DNA of 64,000 bases from an uncultured Flavobacteriaceae bacterium (GCA_947487895.1 CANKYF010000004.1:1-64000), one strand, 5' to 3'. Shown: positions 1 to 11,601, counted from the stretch's first letter. Made by a program: numbers and translations. The notes: a model not told the origin generated them from the letters alone.

Positions 1-25
1 TTAAAATCATTATTTAAATTTTGAA

Positions 26-343
26 CTAAGCTTGCCCTGTTGGTCCAAAATTTAATGGCATTGGTGGTTGCTCATAATCTTTGATTTCACCATGAGCACT
101 TTCAAACTTATTTACATTATCAGCTAAAGCTTTTAATAATCTTTTAGCATGTTGGGGTGTCAAAATTATTCTTGACTTTACTTTGTTTTTGGGTACACCC
201 GGCATTATGTTTATAAAATCAACTACAAATTCAGAAACTGAATGATTAATAATAGCTAAATTAGAATAAGTTCCTTCAGCTACTTTTTCATCTAATTCTA
301 TATTTATTTGACCTTGTTTGGGTTTATCGTTTTCGTCAGCCAT
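26..343 (-). CDS. DUF3467 family protein
   Basis: A 105-residue soluble protein with no signal peptide or membrane segment. It matches the DUF3467 pattern: an N-terminal strand (INIELDEKVAEGTYSNLAIINHS), a central FVVDFINIMPG motif and the TPQHAKRLLKAL helix. The family is widespread in bacteria, often near transcription or translation genes, and has no established function. It is the last gene of the leftward RNA polymerase block, separated from rpoC by a terminator hairpin, so it probably has its own promoter or depends on read-through. The ATG at 343 follows an A-rich stretch without a Shine-Dalgarno, as is usual in Bacteroidota. Family call confident, role unknown. Confidence 0.85.
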   Translation of the reverse strand: MADENDKPKQGQINIELDEKVAEGTYSNLAIINHSVSEFVVDFINIMPGVPKNKVKSRIILTPQHAKRLLKALADNVNKFESAHGEIKDYEQPPMPLNFGPTGQA

Positions 344-358
344 TTATTTTATTTTTTC

Positions 359-378
359 ACTTCCACAAAAGTGGAAGT
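359..378 (-). promoter_or_regulatory. Hairpin just upstream of the DUF3467 start
   Basis: A perfect inverted repeat with 8-bp arms (ACTTCCAC / GTGGAAGT) and an AAAA loop ends 16 bases before the ATG at 343. It would sit in the 5' leader of the DUF3467 mRNA. It has no U-run on the minus strand, so it is more likely an mRNA structure than a terminator. Function not known. Confidence 0.35.
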
Positions 379-404
379 CTTATTATTATATACTTGTTTA
401 ATAA

Positions 405-438
405 AAAAGCCTTCAGGTTATTAAACATGAAGGCTTTT
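405..438 (-). terminator. Rho-independent terminator of the rpoBC transcript
   Basis: Stem arms AAAAGCCTTCA and TGAAGGCTTTT (11 bp) enclose a 12-base loop, and the minus-strand 3' side runs into six T residues. It lies about 90 bases past the rpoC stop and before the DUF3467 gene. Confidence 0.75.
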
Positions 439-451
439 GTTTTTATTTGAT

Positions 452-470
452 GCTTCGACTACGCTCAGCA
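452..470. repeat. REP-like repeat, CTTCGAC..GCTCAG family
   Basis: The string GCTTCGACTACGCTCAGC lies between the rpoC terminator and the rpoC stop. Similar copies occur near 11831, 13831, 26320, 26671 and 30814, always at or between gene ends. The family is common in intergenic DNA of Bacteroidota. Confidence 0.6.
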
Positions 471-526
471 TAAATTCGACTTACAAGTTTCACTTTGCCT
501 TCGGCTTTGTTAAACTTGAGTCTCAT

Positions 527-3500
527 TTAATTATAATTCAACTCTTGCTTAACTTGCATCATTTCGTCAAATTCTTCTTTAGAACCTACAATAATATTGG
601 TATAACTTCTCATACCTGTACCTGCTGGAATTCTATGACCAACAATTACATTTTCTTTAAGTCCTTCTAAAGTATCAACTTTTCCTGCAACTGCCGCTTC
701 ATTAAGCACCTTAGTTGTTTCCTGGAACGATGCCGCAGAAATGAATGATTTAGTTTGAAGCGAAGCTCTAGTAATACCTTGTAATATTGGTGTTGCAGTA
801 GCTGGTTGCGCATCTCTTGCAACAACAAGTTTCTTATCTTCTCTTCTTAAAATAGAGTTTTCATCTCTTAAATCACGAGGCGTTATAATTTGTCCCGCTT
901 TAAGGCTTGTTGAATCTCCAGCATCTTCAATTACTTTCATTCCGAAGATATCATCATTTTCTTTAATGAAATCAGCTTTGTGAACTAATTGATCTTCTAA
1001 GAAAATAGTATCACCAGAATCAATGATTCTTACTTTACGCATCATCTGTCTAACAACAACCTCAAAGTGTTTATCATTAATCTTCACACCTTGTAAACGG
1101 TATACTTCTTGTACTTCGTTTACTAAGTATTGTTGTACAGCTGAAGGGCCTTTAATATTTAAGATATCATTAGGAGTAATAGAACCATCAGATAATGGCA
1201 TACCTGCTTTTACATAATCGTTTTCTTGTACAAGAATCTGATTAGATAATTTCACTAAGTACTTCTTAATTTCTCCAACTTTAGATTCTACTATAATCTC
1301 ACGGTTACCACGCTTAATTTTTCCGAAAGAAACTACACCGTCAATCTCACTTACTACAGCAGGGTTAGATGGATTACGTGCTTCGAATAATTCTGTTACA
1401 CGAGGCAGACCACCAGTAATATCACCAGCTTTAGCAGATTTTCTAGGTATTTTAACTAATACCTTACCTACATTGATCTTCTCTCCATTATCTATCATTA
1501 TATGTGCTCCAACTGGTAAGTTATAAGAACGAATTGTTTCTCCGTTAGCATCTTCAATATGAATAGTAGGAATTAATTTTTTGTTTCTAGATTCAGAAAT
1601 TACTTTTTCTTGGAACCCTGTTTGTTCATCAATTTCTACTTGGTAAGTAATACCTTGTTCAATGTTTTCATACTTAATTTTTCCAGCAAATTCTGAAATA
1701 ATTACACCATTATATGGATCCCAAGTACAAACTACATCTCCTTTTGCTAATTTCTGACCATTCTTAATCATTAAGTGAGATCCATAAGGAATATTGTTAG
1801 TACTTAACGTAATTCCAGTATTCTCATCTACTAATTTGATTTCAGATGTTCTAGAAATAACTATTTCTACATTATTACCTTCGTTATCTTGACCTTTAAC
1901 AGTTTTTAAATCTTCAATTTCAGCTATACCATCAAACTTAACAGCTAACTTATTATCTTCAGAAATGTTACCTGCAATACCACCCACGTGGAATGTACGT
2001 AACGTTAACTGTGTACCTGGTTCACCAATTGACTGTGCAGCAACTACACCAACAGCTTCTCCACGTTGTACCATTTTACCTGTAGCCAAGTTACGTCCGT
2101 AACATTTAGAACAAATACCTTGCAATGCTTCACAACTTAATGGAGAACGCACCTCAATACTTTCAATTGGAGAATCCTCTATAGACTTAGCAATAGTATC
2201 TTCAATTAACTGTCCTGAAGCTACTAATAACTCATCAGTAATTGGGTTATATACATCATTTAAAGAAACACGTCCAACAATTCTATCTTCTAATGTTTCA
2301 ACTATCTCATCATTCTTCTTTAATGGCTCAACTTCAACTCCTCTTAATGTACCACAATCTTCAATATTAATGATAACATCTTGAGATACATCAACTAAAC
2401 GACGTGTTAAGTAACCTGCATCTGCCGTTTTAAGAGCGGTATCTGCAAGACCTTTACGAGCACCGTGAGTAGAAATAAAGTATTCTAAAATTGAAAGTCC
2501 TTCTTTAAAGTTAGAAAGAATTGGATTCTCAATAATCTCTCCACCACCTGCGTTAGATTTTTTAGGTTTTGCCATTAATCCACGCATACCAGTAAGCTGA
2601 CGAATCTGTTCTTTAGATCCACGAGCTCCAGAATCAAGCATCATAAATACCGAGTTGAATCCTTGTTGATCCTCACGGATACGTTTCATAGATAACTCAG
2701 TTAATTCAGCATTGGTAGATGTCCAAATATCAATTACCTGATTGTAACGTTCGTTGTTAGTAATAAGTCCCATGTTATAGTTACCCATAATACCATCAAC
2801 TAATCCGTTAGCTTTATCAATCATTCCTTGTTTTTCCTTAGGAATAATGATATCACCTAAACTGAATGATAATCCGCCTTGAAATGCGAATTTGAATCCT
2901 AAAGTTCTAATAGAATCTAAGAATTCTGCTGTTTCAGGAACTGATGTTACTTTAAGAATGTTTCCAATAATATCTCTTAAAGATTTTTTAGTTAATACCT
3001 GATTGATGTATCCTGCCGCTTGTGGTACGTGTTGATTAAATAATACACGACCTACAGTAGTTTCAACAATCATTCTGTCTAACTTACCTTCTTCGTTGAT
3101 ATCTAAAGTTCTAACTTTAATAGCAGCATTTAAGTCAATTCTCTTTTCATTAAAAGCAATCTCTACTTCCTCTGGAGAATAGAATGTTAAGCCTTCACCT
3201 TTTATTTCTAATTCTGGTGTAGACTTACGCTCTTTAGTCATATAATAAAGACCTAGAACCATATCTTGAGATGGAACTGTTACTGGCGAACCATTTGCAG
3301 GGTTTAAGATATTATGAGATGCCAACATTAATAATTGACATTCTAAAATAGCTTCTGGTCCTAATGGTAAGTGAACCGCCATCTGGTCACCATCAAAATC
3401 TGCGTTAAATGCAGTACACACTAATGGGTGTAATTGAATTGCTTTACCCTCAATTAATTTAGGTTGAAAAGCTTGAATACCCAAACGGTGTAACGTAGGA

Positions 3501-4828
3501 GCACGGTTTAGTAATACTGGATGTCCTTTAAGAACATTCTCTAAGATATCCCAAACAACAGGCTCTCTTTTATCTATAATTTTCTTTGCAGATTTTACAG
3601 TTTTTACAATGCCTCTTTCAATTAATTTTCTAATTACGAAAGGCTTGTAAAGCTCTGCTGCCATATTTTTAGGCAATCCACATTCAAATAATTTTAATTC
3701 TGGACCAACAACAATTACAGAACGTGCAGAGTAATCAACACGCTTACCAAGTAAGTTTTGACGAAAACGTCCTTGCTTACCTTTTAATGAATCTGATAAT
3801 GATTTTAATGGTCTGTTAGAATCTGTTTTTACTGCTGAAGATTTACGTGTGTTATCAAATAATGAATCTACAGATTCTTGTAACATACGTTTCTCGTTAC
3901 GTAAAATCACCTCTGGTGCTTTAATCTCAACCAATCTTTTAAGACGGTTGTTACGAATAATTACACGACGGTATAAATCATTTAAATCTGAAGTAGCAAA
4001 ACGACCACCATCTAATGGTACTAACGGACGTAATTCTGGTGGAATTACTGGTACAACTTTCATAATCATCCACTCTGGGCGATTTTCGCGGTTGTTATTA
4101 GACTCACGTAATGCTTCTACAACTTGTAAACGTTTTAAAGCTTCTGTTTTACGTTGTTTAGACGTTTCAGTATTTGCTTTATGACGTAATTCGTATGATA
4201 ATGATTCTAAATCAATTCTTGCTAAAAGTTCTATTAAACATTCAGCTCCCATTTTAGCTATGAACTTTTCTGGGTCTGAATCGTCTAAATACTGGTTATC
4301 TTGCGGAAGTGCTTCAAGAATATTTAAGTATTCTTCTTCAGTTAAGAAATCCATTTTTTGTAATGGCTCTCCTTCTTCATTTTTAGCACCACCTGGTTGA
4401 ATTACTACGTAGCGTTCGTAGTAAATAATCATATCTAATTTCTTAGATGGCAACCCTAGTAAATAACCTATTTTGTTTGGTAACGAACGGAAGTACCAAA
4501 TATGTGCAACAGGTACCACTAAGTTTATGTGACCAACTCTATCTCTACGAACTTTTTTCTCAGTTACTTCAACACCACAACGGTCACAAACGATACCTTT
4601 ATAACGTATACGCTTATATTTACCACAAGCACATTCATAATCCTTAACAGGACCAAAAATACGCTCACAAAATAAACCATCACGCTCTGGTTTATGTGTA
4701 CGGTAATTAATAGTTTCAGGTTTTAAAACTTCACCTCTAGACTCTGCTAAAATAGATTCTGGAGAAGCTAAACCAATTGAGATTTTATTAAATCTCTTAA
4801 CTGTATTTTTATCTTGTTTTCTTGCCAT
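527..4828 (-). CDS. rpoC: DNA-directed RNA polymerase subunit beta'
   Basis: This is the 1433-residue largest catalytic subunit of RNA polymerase. The N-terminal zinc site is present (cysteines 66, 68, 81 and 84 in [20 protein letters not shown]). The catalytic NADFDGD motif that binds the active-site magnesium lies near residue 475, followed by the bridge and trigger regions ([34 protein letters not shown]). The second zinc site is [13 protein letters not shown]. Length is normal for the phylum. The ATG at 4828 encodes MARKQDKN and is preceded by an unusual 7-bp-periodic tract instead of an ordinary leader. It follows rpoB by 65 bases in one transcription unit. Confidence 0.98.
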   Translation of the reverse strand: MARKQDKNTVKRFNKISIGLASPESILAESRGEVLKPETINYRTHKPERDGLFCERIFGPVKDYECACGKYKRIRYKGIVCDRCGVEVTEKKVRRDRVGHINLVVPVAHIWYFRSLPNKIGYLLGLPSKKLDMIIYYERYVVIQPGGAKNEEGEPLQKMDFLTEEEYLNILEALPQDNQYLDDSDPEKFIAKMGAECLIELLARIDLESLSYELRHKANTETSKQRKTEALKRLQVVEALRESNNNRENRPEWMIMKVVPVIPPELRPLVPLDGGRFATSDLNDLYRRVIIRNNRLKRLVEIKAPEVILRNEKRMLQESVDSLFDNTRKSSAVKTDSNRPLKSLSDSLKGKQGRFRQNLLGKRVDYSARSVIVVGPELKLFECGLPKNMAAELYKPFVIRKLIERGIVKTVKSAKKIIDKREPVVWDILENVLKGHPVLLNRAPTLHRLGIQAFQPKLIEGKAIQLHPLVCTAFNADFDGDQMAVHLPLGPEAILECQLLMLASHNILNPANGSPVTVPSQDMVLGLYYMTKERKSTPELEIKGEGLTFYSPEEVEIAFNEKRIDLNAAIKVRTLDINEEGKLDRMIVETTVGRVLFNQHVPQAAGYINQVLTKKSLRDIIGNILKVTSVPETAEFLDSIRTLGFKFAFQGGLSFSLGDIIIPKEKQGMIDKANGLVDGIMGNYNMGLITNNERYNQVIDIWTSTNAELTELSMKRIREDQQGFNSVFMMLDSGARGSKEQIRQLTGMRGLMAKPKKSNAGGGEIIENPILSNFKEGLSILEYFISTHGARKGLADTALKTADAGYLTRRLVDVSQDVIINIEDCGTLRGVEVEPLKKNDEIVETLEDRIVGRVSLNDVYNPITDELLVASGQLIEDTIAKSIEDSPIESIEVRSPLSCEALQGICSKCYGRNLATGKMVQRGEAVGVVAAQSIGEPGTQLTLRTFHVGGIAGNISEDNKLAVKFDGIAEIEDLKTVKGQDNEGNNVEIVISRTSEIKLVDENTGITLSTNNIPYGSHLMIKNGQKLAKGDVVCTWDPYNGVIISEFAGKIKYENIEQGITYQVEIDEQTGFQEKVISESRNKKLIPTIHIEDANGETIRSYNLPVGAHIMIDNGEKINVGKVLVKIPRKSAKAGDITGGLPRVTELFEARNPSNPAVVSEIDGVVSFGKIKRGNREIIVESKVGEIKKYLVKLSNQILVQENDYVKAGMPLSDGSITPNDILNIKGPSAVQQYLVNEVQEVYRLQGVKINDKHFEVVVRQMMRKVRIIDSGDTIFLEDQLVHKADFIKENDDIFGMKVIEDAGDSTSLKAGQIITPRDLRDENSILRREDKKLVVARDAQPATATPILQGITRASLQTKSFISAASFQETTKVLNEAAVAGKVDTLEGLKENVIVGHRIPAGTGMRSYTNIIVGSKEEFDEMMQVKQELNYN

Positions 4829-4893
4829 GTTTTTTCAGTTTTCAGTTTTCAGTACTCAGTGCAAACTGTTTACTGTTAACTGCTTACTATTTT
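4829..4893. repeat. 7-bp-periodic tract in the rpoB-rpoC spacer
   Basis: Read on the minus strand, the spacer splits into consecutive 7-mers, most ending in AGT or ACT: AAGCAGT, TAACAGT, AAACAGT, TTGCACT, GAGTACT, GAAAACT, GAAAACT. The tract ends a few bases before the rpoC ATG. Related ACTG-rich tracts occur near 32684-32853 and 48154-48182. Confidence 0.65.
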
Positions 4894-7800
4894 TTACTCT
4901 TCTAATCTAATGTCTAATCCTAAACCTTTTAATTCATGCATTAATACATTGAATGATTCTGGTAATCCAGGATCTGGCATTGGTTCTCCTTTAACAATAC
5001 TTTCGTATGTTTTAGCTCTACCAATTACGTCATCAGATTTTACAGTTAATATTTCACGTAAAGTACTTGATGCACCATATGCTTCAAGTGCCCAAACTTC
5101 CATCTCACCAAAACGTTGACCACCAAACTGTGCTTTACCACCTAATGGTTGTTGTGTAATTAATGAGTAAGGTCCAATAGAACGTGCATGCATTTTGTCA
5201 TCTACCATGTGTCCTAATTTCAACATGTAAATAACACCTACAGTTGCCGCTTGATCAAAACGTTGACCTGTTCCTCCATCATATAAATGTGTATGTCCAA
5301 ATCGAGGTACACCCGCTTCGTCTGTTAACTCATTTATTTGATCTAGAGTTGCTCCATCAAAAATTGGTGTAGCAAATTTTCTACCTAAATTTTGACCTGC
5401 CCAACCAAGAACAGTTTCGTATATCTGACCAATGTTCATACGAGATGGTACCCCTAATGGATTCAATACGATATCTACAGGTGTTCCATCTTCTAAGAAT
5501 GGCATATCTTCTTGACGAACAATTCTTGCTACAATACCTTTATTACCGTGACGCCCTGCCATTTTATCACCTACTTTAAGTTTACGCTTCTTAGCAATGT
5601 AAACTTTTGCAAGTTTGATGATTCCTGCTGGTAACTCATCACCTACAGAAATAGTGAACTTCTCACGTCTTAAAGCTCCTTGTAAATCGTTCTCTTTAAT
5701 TTTATAGTTGTGAATTAAATCTGCAACTAAACTATTAGTATGATCATCAGTAGTCCATTTTCCAGATACTAAATGCGCGTAATCATCTACTGCATTTAAC
5801 ATTTTTAAAGTGAACTTTTTACCTTTTGGTAATACTTCTTCGCCTAAATCATTAAAGATACCTTGAGCTGTTTTACCATTTACAATAGCAAATAGTTTAT
5901 CAACTAATACATCTTTTAACTCATCAAACTTTCTATCATACTGCGCTTCTAAAGCTAAAATATCATCTTTATCTTGAGCTCTTTTGCGCTTATCTTTTAC
6001 TGCTCTCGCAAATAACTTCTTATCAATTACAACACCATTTAATGAAGGTGAAGCTTTTAATGATGCATCTTTAACATCACCAGCTTTATCTCCAAAAATA
6101 GCACGTAATAATTTTTCTTCAGGAGTAGGATCAGATTCACCTTTTGGAGTAATCTTACCAATTAAGATATCACCTGGTTTCACTTCAGCACCAACGCGAA
6201 TCATTCCGTTTTCATCAAGGTCTTTTGTAGCCTCTTCAGAAACATTAGGGATATCATTCGTTAGCTCTTCATTACCTAATTTAGTATCTCTAACTTCTAA
6301 AGAATATTCATCAATATGGATTGACGTAAAGATATCTTCACGAACAACTTTTTCAGAAATCACAATCGCATCCTCAAAGTTATACCCTTTCCAAGGCATA
6401 AAGGCTACTTTCATATTTCTACCAAGTGCCAACTCTCCTTTTTGAGTTGCATATCCTTCACATAAAACCTGACCTTTAGCTACTCTATCTCCTTTTACTA
6501 CAATTGGCTTAAGGTTGATAGATGTACCTTGGTTAGTTTTTCTAAACTTAATTAATGGATATGATTTTACATCAGAATCAAAACTTACTTTTGCTTCGTC
6601 TTCAGTTCTATCATATCTAATTCTAATTTCATTTGCATCAACATAAAGTACTTCTCCATTTCCTTCAGCATTAATTAATACTCTAGAATCTGAAGCTACT
6701 TGACGTTCTAAACCTGTTCCTACAATAGGTGCATCTACTCTTAATAATGGTACAGCCTGACGCATCATGTTAGATCCCATCAATGCACGGTTTGCATCAT
6801 CATGCTCTAAGAATGGAATTAATGAAGCCGAAATAGAGGAAATCTGATTTGGTGCTACATCTGTATAATGCAATTCGTTAGGATCAATCACTGGGAAATC
6901 ACCTTCCATTCTTGCAATTACTTTATCATGTAAAATTTTACCATCATCATTAACTTCAATAGTAGCTTGAGCAATTAATTTCTCTTCTTCTTCTTCAGCA
7001 CTTAAATACGTTGGTTCATTTTTAATATCTACAACACCTTCTGTTACTTTTCTGTATGGTGTTTCAATGAATCCCATTGAATTCACTTTAGCGTAAACTG
7101 AAAGTGAAGAGATTAAACCAATGTTTGGCCCCTCTGGTGTTTCAATAGGACATAATCTTCCGTAGTGTGTGTAGTGAACGTCACGAACCTCAAAACCTGC
7201 TCTTTCTCTAGAAAGACCACCAGGTCCTAAAGCCGATAAACGACGCTTATGAGTAATTTCTGCTAATGGATTTGTTTGATCCATGAACTGAGATAACTGA
7301 TTTGTTCCAAAGAATGAATTAATAACAGAAGACAATGTCTTTGCATTAATTAAATCTATTGGTGTAAACACCTCGTTATCACGAACGTTCATACGCTCAC
7401 GAATGGTACGAGCCATACGAGCTAAACCTACGCCAAACTGAGATGATAACTGCTCCCCTACTGTACGTACACGACGGTTAGATAAGTGATCAATATCATC
7501 AATCTCTGCTTTAGAGTTAATAAGCTCTATTAAATATTTTATAATAGTTATGATATCCTCTTTGGTAAGCACTTGCTTATCCATTCCAATATCTAACTGT
7601 AATTTTTTGTTCATTCTATAACGACCAACTTCTCCTAAAGAGTAACGTTGGTCTGAGAAGAATAATTTATCAATTATTCCACGTGCAGTCTCCTCATCTG
7701 GCGGTTCTGCATTACGTAATTGTCTATAAATATGTTCAACAGCCTCTTTCTCTGAGTTTGTTGGATCTTTTTGAAGTGTGTTATGTATAATTGCATAATC

Positions 7801-8706
7801 ACCTTGTTCAGACGTTTCTTTATGTAAAAGAATGGTCTTAACATCTGCTTCAATAATTTCTTCAATATTCTCTTTATCAAGAATTGTATCACGATCAAGC
7901 ACAATTTCATTACGCTCAATAGATACTACTTCACCTGTATCTTCATCAACAAAATCCTCGTGCCAAGTGTTAAGTACACGAGCTGCTAATTTTCTACCTA
8001 AATATTTTTTTAATCCTGTTTTTGATACTTTAACTTCTTCAGCTAAATCAAAAATTTCTAAGATATCTTTATCACGCTCAAAACCAATTGCTCTGAATAA
8101 TGTAGTTACAGGTAACTTTTTCTTTCTATCAATATAAGCATACATTACTTGATTGATATCTGTAGCAAACTCAATCCAAGATCCTTTAAAAGGAATTACC
8201 CTTGCAGAATATAATTTTGTTCCGTTAGCATGGAAAGATTGCCCAAAGAATACACCAGGTGAACGGTGTAACTGAGATACAACAACACGTTCCGCACCAT
8301 TGATAACAAACGTACCACTTGGCGTCATGTAAGGAATAGTTCCTAAGTATACATCTTGAACAATGGTTTCAAAATCCTCATGTTCAGGATCTGTACAATA
8401 TAACTTTAACCTTGCTTTTAAAGGAACACTGTAAGTAAGTCCTCTTTCAATACACTCATCAATAGCATATCTTGGAGGGTCAATAAAGTAATCTAAAAAT
8501 TCTAAAACAAATTGATTGCGAGAATCAGTGATTGGAAAATTTTCCATGAAGGTATTATAAAGACCCTCATCACCTCTCTCTTCCGACTTTGTTTCTAATT
8601 GGAAAAAATCCTGGAAGGATTTGATTTGAATATCCAAGAAATCTGGGTATTCTGTTCTATTTACAATAGACGAGAAATTTAATCTTTCAGCTTGTGTTGA
8701 CAACAT
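4894..8706 (-). CDS. rpoB: DNA-directed RNA polymerase subunit beta
   Basis: This is the 1270-residue beta subunit, which forms the catalytic cleft with beta'. The rifampicin pocket near residue 470 ([20 protein letters not shown], then LSALGPGG) keeps the Asp, His and Ser residues typical of sensitive enzymes. The C-terminal signature [20 protein letters not shown] is intact. I start it at the ATG at 8706 ([10 protein letters not shown]), as in relatives, and not at the in-frame TTG one codon earlier. It lies 125 bases after rplL, with a long hairpin between them, and 65 bases before rpoC. Confidence 0.98.
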   Translation of the reverse strand: MLSTQAERLNFSSIVNRTEYPDFLDIQIKSFQDFFQLETKSEERGDEGLYNTFMENFPITDSRNQFVLEFLDYFIDPPRYAIDECIERGLTYSVPLKARLKLYCTDPEHEDFETIVQDVYLGTIPYMTPSGTFVINGAERVVVSQLHRSPGVFFGQSFHANGTKLYSARVIPFKGSWIEFATDINQVMYAYIDRKKKLPVTTLFRAIGFERDKDILEIFDLAEEVKVSKTGLKKYLGRKLAARVLNTWHEDFVDEDTGEVVSIERNEIVLDRDTILDKENIEEIIEADVKTILLHKETSEQGDYAIIHNTLQKDPTNSEKEAVEHIYRQLRNAEPPDEETARGIIDKLFFSDQRYSLGEVGRYRMNKKLQLDIGMDKQVLTKEDIITIIKYLIELINSKAEIDDIDHLSNRRVRTVGEQLSSQFGVGLARMARTIRERMNVRDNEVFTPIDLINAKTLSSVINSFFGTNQLSQFMDQTNPLAEITHKRRLSALGPGGLSRERAGFEVRDVHYTHYGRLCPIETPEGPNIGLISSLSVYAKVNSMGFIETPYRKVTEGVVDIKNEPTYLSAEEEEEKLIAQATIEVNDDGKILHDKVIARMEGDFPVIDPNELHYTDVAPNQISSISASLIPFLEHDDANRALMGSNMMRQAVPLLRVDAPIVGTGLERQVASDSRVLINAEGNGEVLYVDANEIRIRYDRTEDEAKVSFDSDVKSYPLIKFRKTNQGTSINLKPIVVKGDRVAKGQVLCEGYATQKGELALGRNMKVAFMPWKGYNFEDAIVISEKVVREDIFTSIHIDEYSLEVRDTKLGNEELTNDIPNVSEEATKDLDENGMIRVGAEVKPGDILIGKITPKGESDPTPEEKLLRAIFGDKAGDVKDASLKASPSLNGVVIDKKLFARAVKDKRKRAQDKDDILALEAQYDRKFDELKDVLVDKLFAIVNGKTAQGIFNDLGEEVLPKGKKFTLKMLNAVDDYAHLVSGKWTTDDHTNSLVADLIHNYKIKENDLQGALRREKFTISVGDELPAGIIKLAKVYIAKKRKLKVGDKMAGRHGNKGIVARIVRQEDMPFLEDGTPVDIVLNPLGVPSRMNIGQIYETVLGWAGQNLGRKFATPIFDGATLDQINELTDEAGVPRFGHTHLYDGGTGQRFDQAATVGVIYMLKLGHMVDDKMHARSIGPYSLITQQPLGGKAQFGGQRFGEMEVWALEAYGASSTLREILTVKSDDVIGRAKTYESIVKGEPMPDPGLPESFNVLMHELKGLGLDIRLEE

Positions 8707-8770
8707 CAATGAACGGAATTTTGATTAAAAAAAATAAAAATAGAGTACGTACTCTTTATATACGCAAAAT

Positions 8771-8808
8771 GGTTTAGGTCTTAGAGAACTACTCTCTAGA
8801 CCTAAACC
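8771..8808 (-). promoter_or_regulatory. Long hairpin between rplL and rpoB (candidate attenuator or processing site)
   Basis: GGTTTAGGTC pairs with GACCTAAACC, then, after one unpaired base, TAGAGA pairs with TCTCTA around a five-base loop, giving a stem of about 16 bp. It begins about 24 bases after the rplL stop and is followed on the minus strand by only ATTTT. In E. coli the same junction carries a partial terminator and an RNase III site that set the ribosomal-protein to polymerase ratio; a similar role here is inference. Confidence 0.6.
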
Positions 8809-8831
8809 TTTATGTTGTTAGGTTATTAAGC

Positions 8832-9212
8832 TTACTTAAGCTCAACCTCAGCTCCAGCCTCTTCTAAAGAAGATTTTAAGCCTTCAGCTTCATCTTTAGA
8901 TACACCTTCTTTAATAGCGCTTGGTGCATCATCAACTAATCCTTTAGCTTCTTTTAATCCTAAACCAGTTAATTCTTTAACTAATTTAACTACAGCTAAC
9001 TTAGAACCTCCAGCGGCTTTAAGGATTACGTCAAATTCAGTTTTTTCTTCTGCAGCGTCTCCTCCACCAGCAGCACCTCCACCAGCAGCAACAGCTACAG
9101 CTGCAGCAGCAGGCTCAATACCGTACTCATCTTTTAATATAGTAGCTAACTCATTAACTTCTTTTACTGTTAAGTTAACTAATTGTTCTGCGAAATCTTT
9201 TAAATCTGCCAT
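8832..9212 (-). CDS. rplL: 50S ribosomal protein L7/L12 (bL12)
   Basis: The 126-residue acidic stalk protein, present in several copies on the ribosome, where it recruits translation GTPases. The N-terminal dimerisation helices (residues 1-32) bind L10. An Ala/Gly-rich hinge at about residues 33-56 ([19 protein letters not shown]) leads to the C-terminal domain with the conserved [23 protein letters not shown] region, here quoted as [20 protein letters not shown]. It is 67 bases downstream of rplJ, the gene for its binding partner, and ahead of rpoB. A TAA-type stop precedes the long hairpin. Confidence 0.98.
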   Translation of the reverse strand: MADLKDFAEQLVNLTVKEVNELATILKDEYGIEPAAAAVAVAAGGGAAGGGDAAEEKTEFDVILKAAGGSKLAVVKLVKELTGLGLKEAKGLVDDAPSAIKEGVSKDEAEGLKSSLEEAGAEVELK

Positions 9213-9279
9213 TTTCTATCGTTTTAAAATGTGTTTTTAATAATAATTTATGTTGTAAAAAAGTGCGTACTTTTTAAGA

Positions 9280-9801
9280 CTATCCTTCTTTTTCAGATAG
9301 TGTTTTAATAATACCAGCCAGTTTTCCACCACTTGATTGAAGTGCTGAAACAACGTTTTTAGCAGGAGATTGTAATAATGTAATAATCTCTCCAATCAAC
9401 TCTTCTCTAGATTTGATATCTACTAATGTGTCTAACTGATCATCGCCAATGTAAATAGCTTCCTCAATGAATGCTCCTTTTAATAAAGGCTTTTCAGATT
9501 TCTTACGGAAGTTTTTAATTAGCTTAGCTGGTGCATTACCTGTTTCAGAATACATCACAGATGTATTTCCTTTTAATACAGACGGAAGTTCTCCAAAATC
9601 TTTATCTGAAGCTTCCATTGCTTTTTCAAGTAATGTATTTTTAACTACAGCCATTCTTACGTTTGCTTTAAAAGCAGCACGACGTAAGTCTGAGGTTGTT
9701 CCTGCGTTTAATCCAGAAATATCTGTTAAATAGATATTAGCACTATTAGCTAATTCACCAGTTAACTCCTCAATTACTTGTGATTTTTCTTCTCTTGTCA
9801 T
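9280..9801 (-). CDS. rplJ: 50S ribosomal protein L10 (uL10)
   Basis: The 173-residue L10 protein anchors L7/L12 to 23S rRNA at the base of the stalk. The N-terminal rRNA-binding domain (TREEKSQVIEELTGEL; LRRAAFKANVRMAVVKNTLL) and the C-terminal helix that takes L12 dimers are both present. Length is normal. It starts 24 bases after rplA with no classical Shine-Dalgarno. In other bacteria the L10-L12 complex represses its own mRNA; I see no clear homologous leader structure in the short rplA-rplJ gap. Confidence 0.97.
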   Translation of the reverse strand: MTREEKSQVIEELTGELANSANIYLTDISGLNAGTTSDLRRAAFKANVRMAVVKNTLLEKAMEASDKDFGELPSVLKGNTSVMYSETGNAPAKLIKNFRKKSEKPLLKGAFIEEAIYIGDDQLDTLVDIKSREELIGEIITLLQSPAKNVVSALQSSGGKLAGIIKTLSEKEG

Positions 9802-9825
9802 AATAAAAGTTTTTAACTAATTGTA

Positions 9826-10515
9826 TTAACCAATCTTAGGATCAACAGCTACACTAGGACTCATTGTAGAAGACATAAAAATACTCTTCACATAAGTTCC
9901 TTTTGATGCAGTTGGCTTAAGTTTCATTAATGTTTGTAATAATTCATTTGCGTTACCCGCAATTTTATCAGCACTAAAAGATGATTTACCTATAGCTGCG
10001 TGAACAATACCTGTTTTATCAACCTTAAAGTCAATTTTACCAGCTTTTACTTCACTTACTGCTTTAGCAATATCCATAGTTACTGTACCAGTTTTTGGGT
10101 TAGGCATTAAACCACGAGGACCTAATACACGTCCTAAAGGACCTAATTTACCCATTACACTAGGCATAGTAATAATAACGTCAACGTCTGTCCAACCACC
10201 TTTAATTTTATCAAGGTACTCTTGTAAACCTACAAAATCAGCTCCTGCTTCTTTAGCTTCTGCTTCTTTATCTGGCGTTACTAATGCTAATACTTTTACG
10301 TCTTTACCAGTACCATGAGGAAGTGAAACAACACCTCTTACCATTTGATTTGCTTTTCTAGGATCTACTCCTAAACGTACTGCAATATCAACTGATGCAT
10401 CAAATTTAGTATTGGTAATTTCTTTAATTAATGCTGAAGCCTCATCTACAGAATAAAGTTTTCCTTTTTCAATTTTTGCTTTAGCTTCTTTTTGCTTTTT
10501 TGTTAATCTTGCCAT
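9826..10515 (-). CDS. rplA: 50S ribosomal protein L1 (uL1)
   Basis: The 229-residue L1 protein forms the mobile L1 stalk at the E site. It carries the typical motifs [20 protein letters not shown] and [15 protein letters not shown], and full family length. The gene lies 18 bases after rplK. In many bacteria L1 represses the L11-L1 operon by binding a leader hairpin in the mRNA; a candidate hairpin lies upstream of rplK at 10989-11027, which would fit that scheme. Confidence 0.97.
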   Translation of the reverse strand: MARLTKKQKEAKAKIEKGKLYSVDEASALIKEITNTKFDASVDIAVRLGVDPRKANQMVRGVVSLPHGTGKDVKVLALVTPDKEAEAKEAGADFVGLQEYLDKIKGGWTDVDVIITMPSVMGKLGPLGRVLGPRGLMPNPKTGTVTMDIAKAVSEVKAGKIDFKVDKTGIVHAAIGKSSFSADKIAGNANELLQTLMKLKPTASKGTYVKSIFMSSTMSPSVAVDPKIG

Positions 10516-10533
10516 TTCTTAATGTTTTAAAGA

Positions 10534-10971
10534 TTAATTAGGGAATTGCCCTGTTACAGTGATACCCATAGATCTCGCTGTACCAGCTACCATTTTCATA
10601 GCAGATTCAACAGTAAATGCATTTAAATCTTGCATTTTGTCTTCTGCAATGGCTCTAACTTGATCCCAAGAAACTTTTGCTACTTTTTTTCTGTTTGGTT
10701 CTCCAGAACCTTTCTTCACCTTGGCCGCTTCTAATAATTGTACTGCAGCTGGAGGTGTTTTAATAACAAAGTCAAAAGACTTGTCTTTATACACCGAAAT
10801 AACAACTGGTAATACTTTACCAGCTTTGTCTTGAGTTCTAGCATTAAATTGCTTACAGAACTCCATAATGTTAACCCCAGCAGCACCTAGAGCGGGTCCA
10901 ACCGGTGGCGAAGGATTCGCAGCACCTCCCCTAACTTGTAGCTTAACTACTTTACTTAACTCTTTTGCCAT
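10534..10971 (-). CDS. rplK: 50S ribosomal protein L11 (uL11)
   Basis: The 145-residue L11 protein of the GTPase-associated centre. The N-terminal proline-rich segment ([20 protein letters not shown]) and the C-terminal rRNA-binding domain ending in [10 protein letters not shown] are complete. It heads the L11-L1-L10-L12-beta-beta' run and follows nusG by 75 bases. That gap is longer than the neighbouring gaps and contains a stem-loop. Confidence 0.97.
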   Translation of the reverse strand: MAKELSKVVKLQVRGGAANPSPPVGPALGAAGVNIMEFCKQFNARTQDKAGKVLPVVISVYKDKSFDFVIKTPPAAVQLLEAAKVKKGSGEPNRKKVAKVSWDQVRAIAEDKMQDLNAFTVESAMKMVAGTARSMGITVTGQFPN

Positions 10972-10988
10972 TTTTAATAATTTAATTT

Positions 10989-11027
10989 GATAGTGTTCTT
11001 TAGAGTTGGAAGCAATAAGAAACTATC
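10989..11027 (-). promoter_or_regulatory. Candidate leader hairpin upstream of rplK
   Basis: GATAGT-G-TTCTT can pair with AAGAA-ACTATC, an 11-bp stem with one bulged base and a 16-base loop, ending about 18 bases before the rplK ATG. It sits where an L1-binding translational operator is found in other bacteria. The specific L1-binding loop was not verified. Confidence 0.35.
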
Positions 11028-11046
11028 TTATATAGTGTAACAATTA

Positions 11047-11601
11047 TTATACTTTTTCAACTTGCATATAGCTTAATTCTAATGGTGTTTTTCTTCCAAA
11101 AATCTTTACCATTACTTCTAGCTTACGCTTTTCTTCGTTAACCTTTTCAATAGTACCATCAAATCCGTTAAATGGTCCATCAATAACTTTAACTGTTTCT
11201 CCTTTTGTATAAGGAATAGCAACATTTGCGGTTTCTTCAACTGATAATTCATCTACTTTTCCTAACATTCTGTTTACTTCAGATTGTCTTAAGGGAACAG
11301 GGTCTCCTCCTTTAGTTTCACCTAAAAATCCAATTACATTAGTAACAGATCTTATAATGTGAGGTACTTCTCCTGATAAATTAGCTTGTATCATTATATA
11401 ACCTGGAAAATAAACCTTCTCTTTACTGATTTTTTTTCCATTTCTAATCTGAATAACCTTTTCTGTAGGAACTAATACTTGGTCTACATAATCTTGCATA
11501 CCTAAACGAGCAATTTCATTCTCTATATAGGTTTTGATTTTGTTTTCTTGACCACTTACAGCCCTTACTACATACCACTTTTTTTCGCTTACTTCAGACA
11601 T
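11047..11601 (-). CDS. nusG: Transcription termination/antitermination protein NusG
   Basis: A 184-residue NusG/Spt5 protein that binds the clamp of RNA polymerase, limits pausing and links to Rho or the ribosome. The NGN domain (KKWYVVRAVSGQENKIKTYI, VYFPGYIMI) is followed by a KOW motif (GETVKVIDGPFNGFDGTIEKV) near residue 135. Unusually for this phylum the ATG at 11601 is preceded by an AAAGGAG element (11610-11616 on the minus strand) eight bases upstream. It follows secE by 17 bases. Confidence 0.97.
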   Translation of the reverse strand: MSEVSEKKWYVVRAVSGQENKIKTYIENEIARLGMQDYVDQVLVPTEKVIQIRNGKKISKEKVYFPGYIMIQANLSGEVPHIIRSVTNVIGFLGETKGGDPVPLRQSEVNRMLGKVDELSVEETANVAIPYTKGETVKVIDGPFNGFDGTIEKVNEEKRKLEVMVKIFGRKTPLELSYMQVEKV

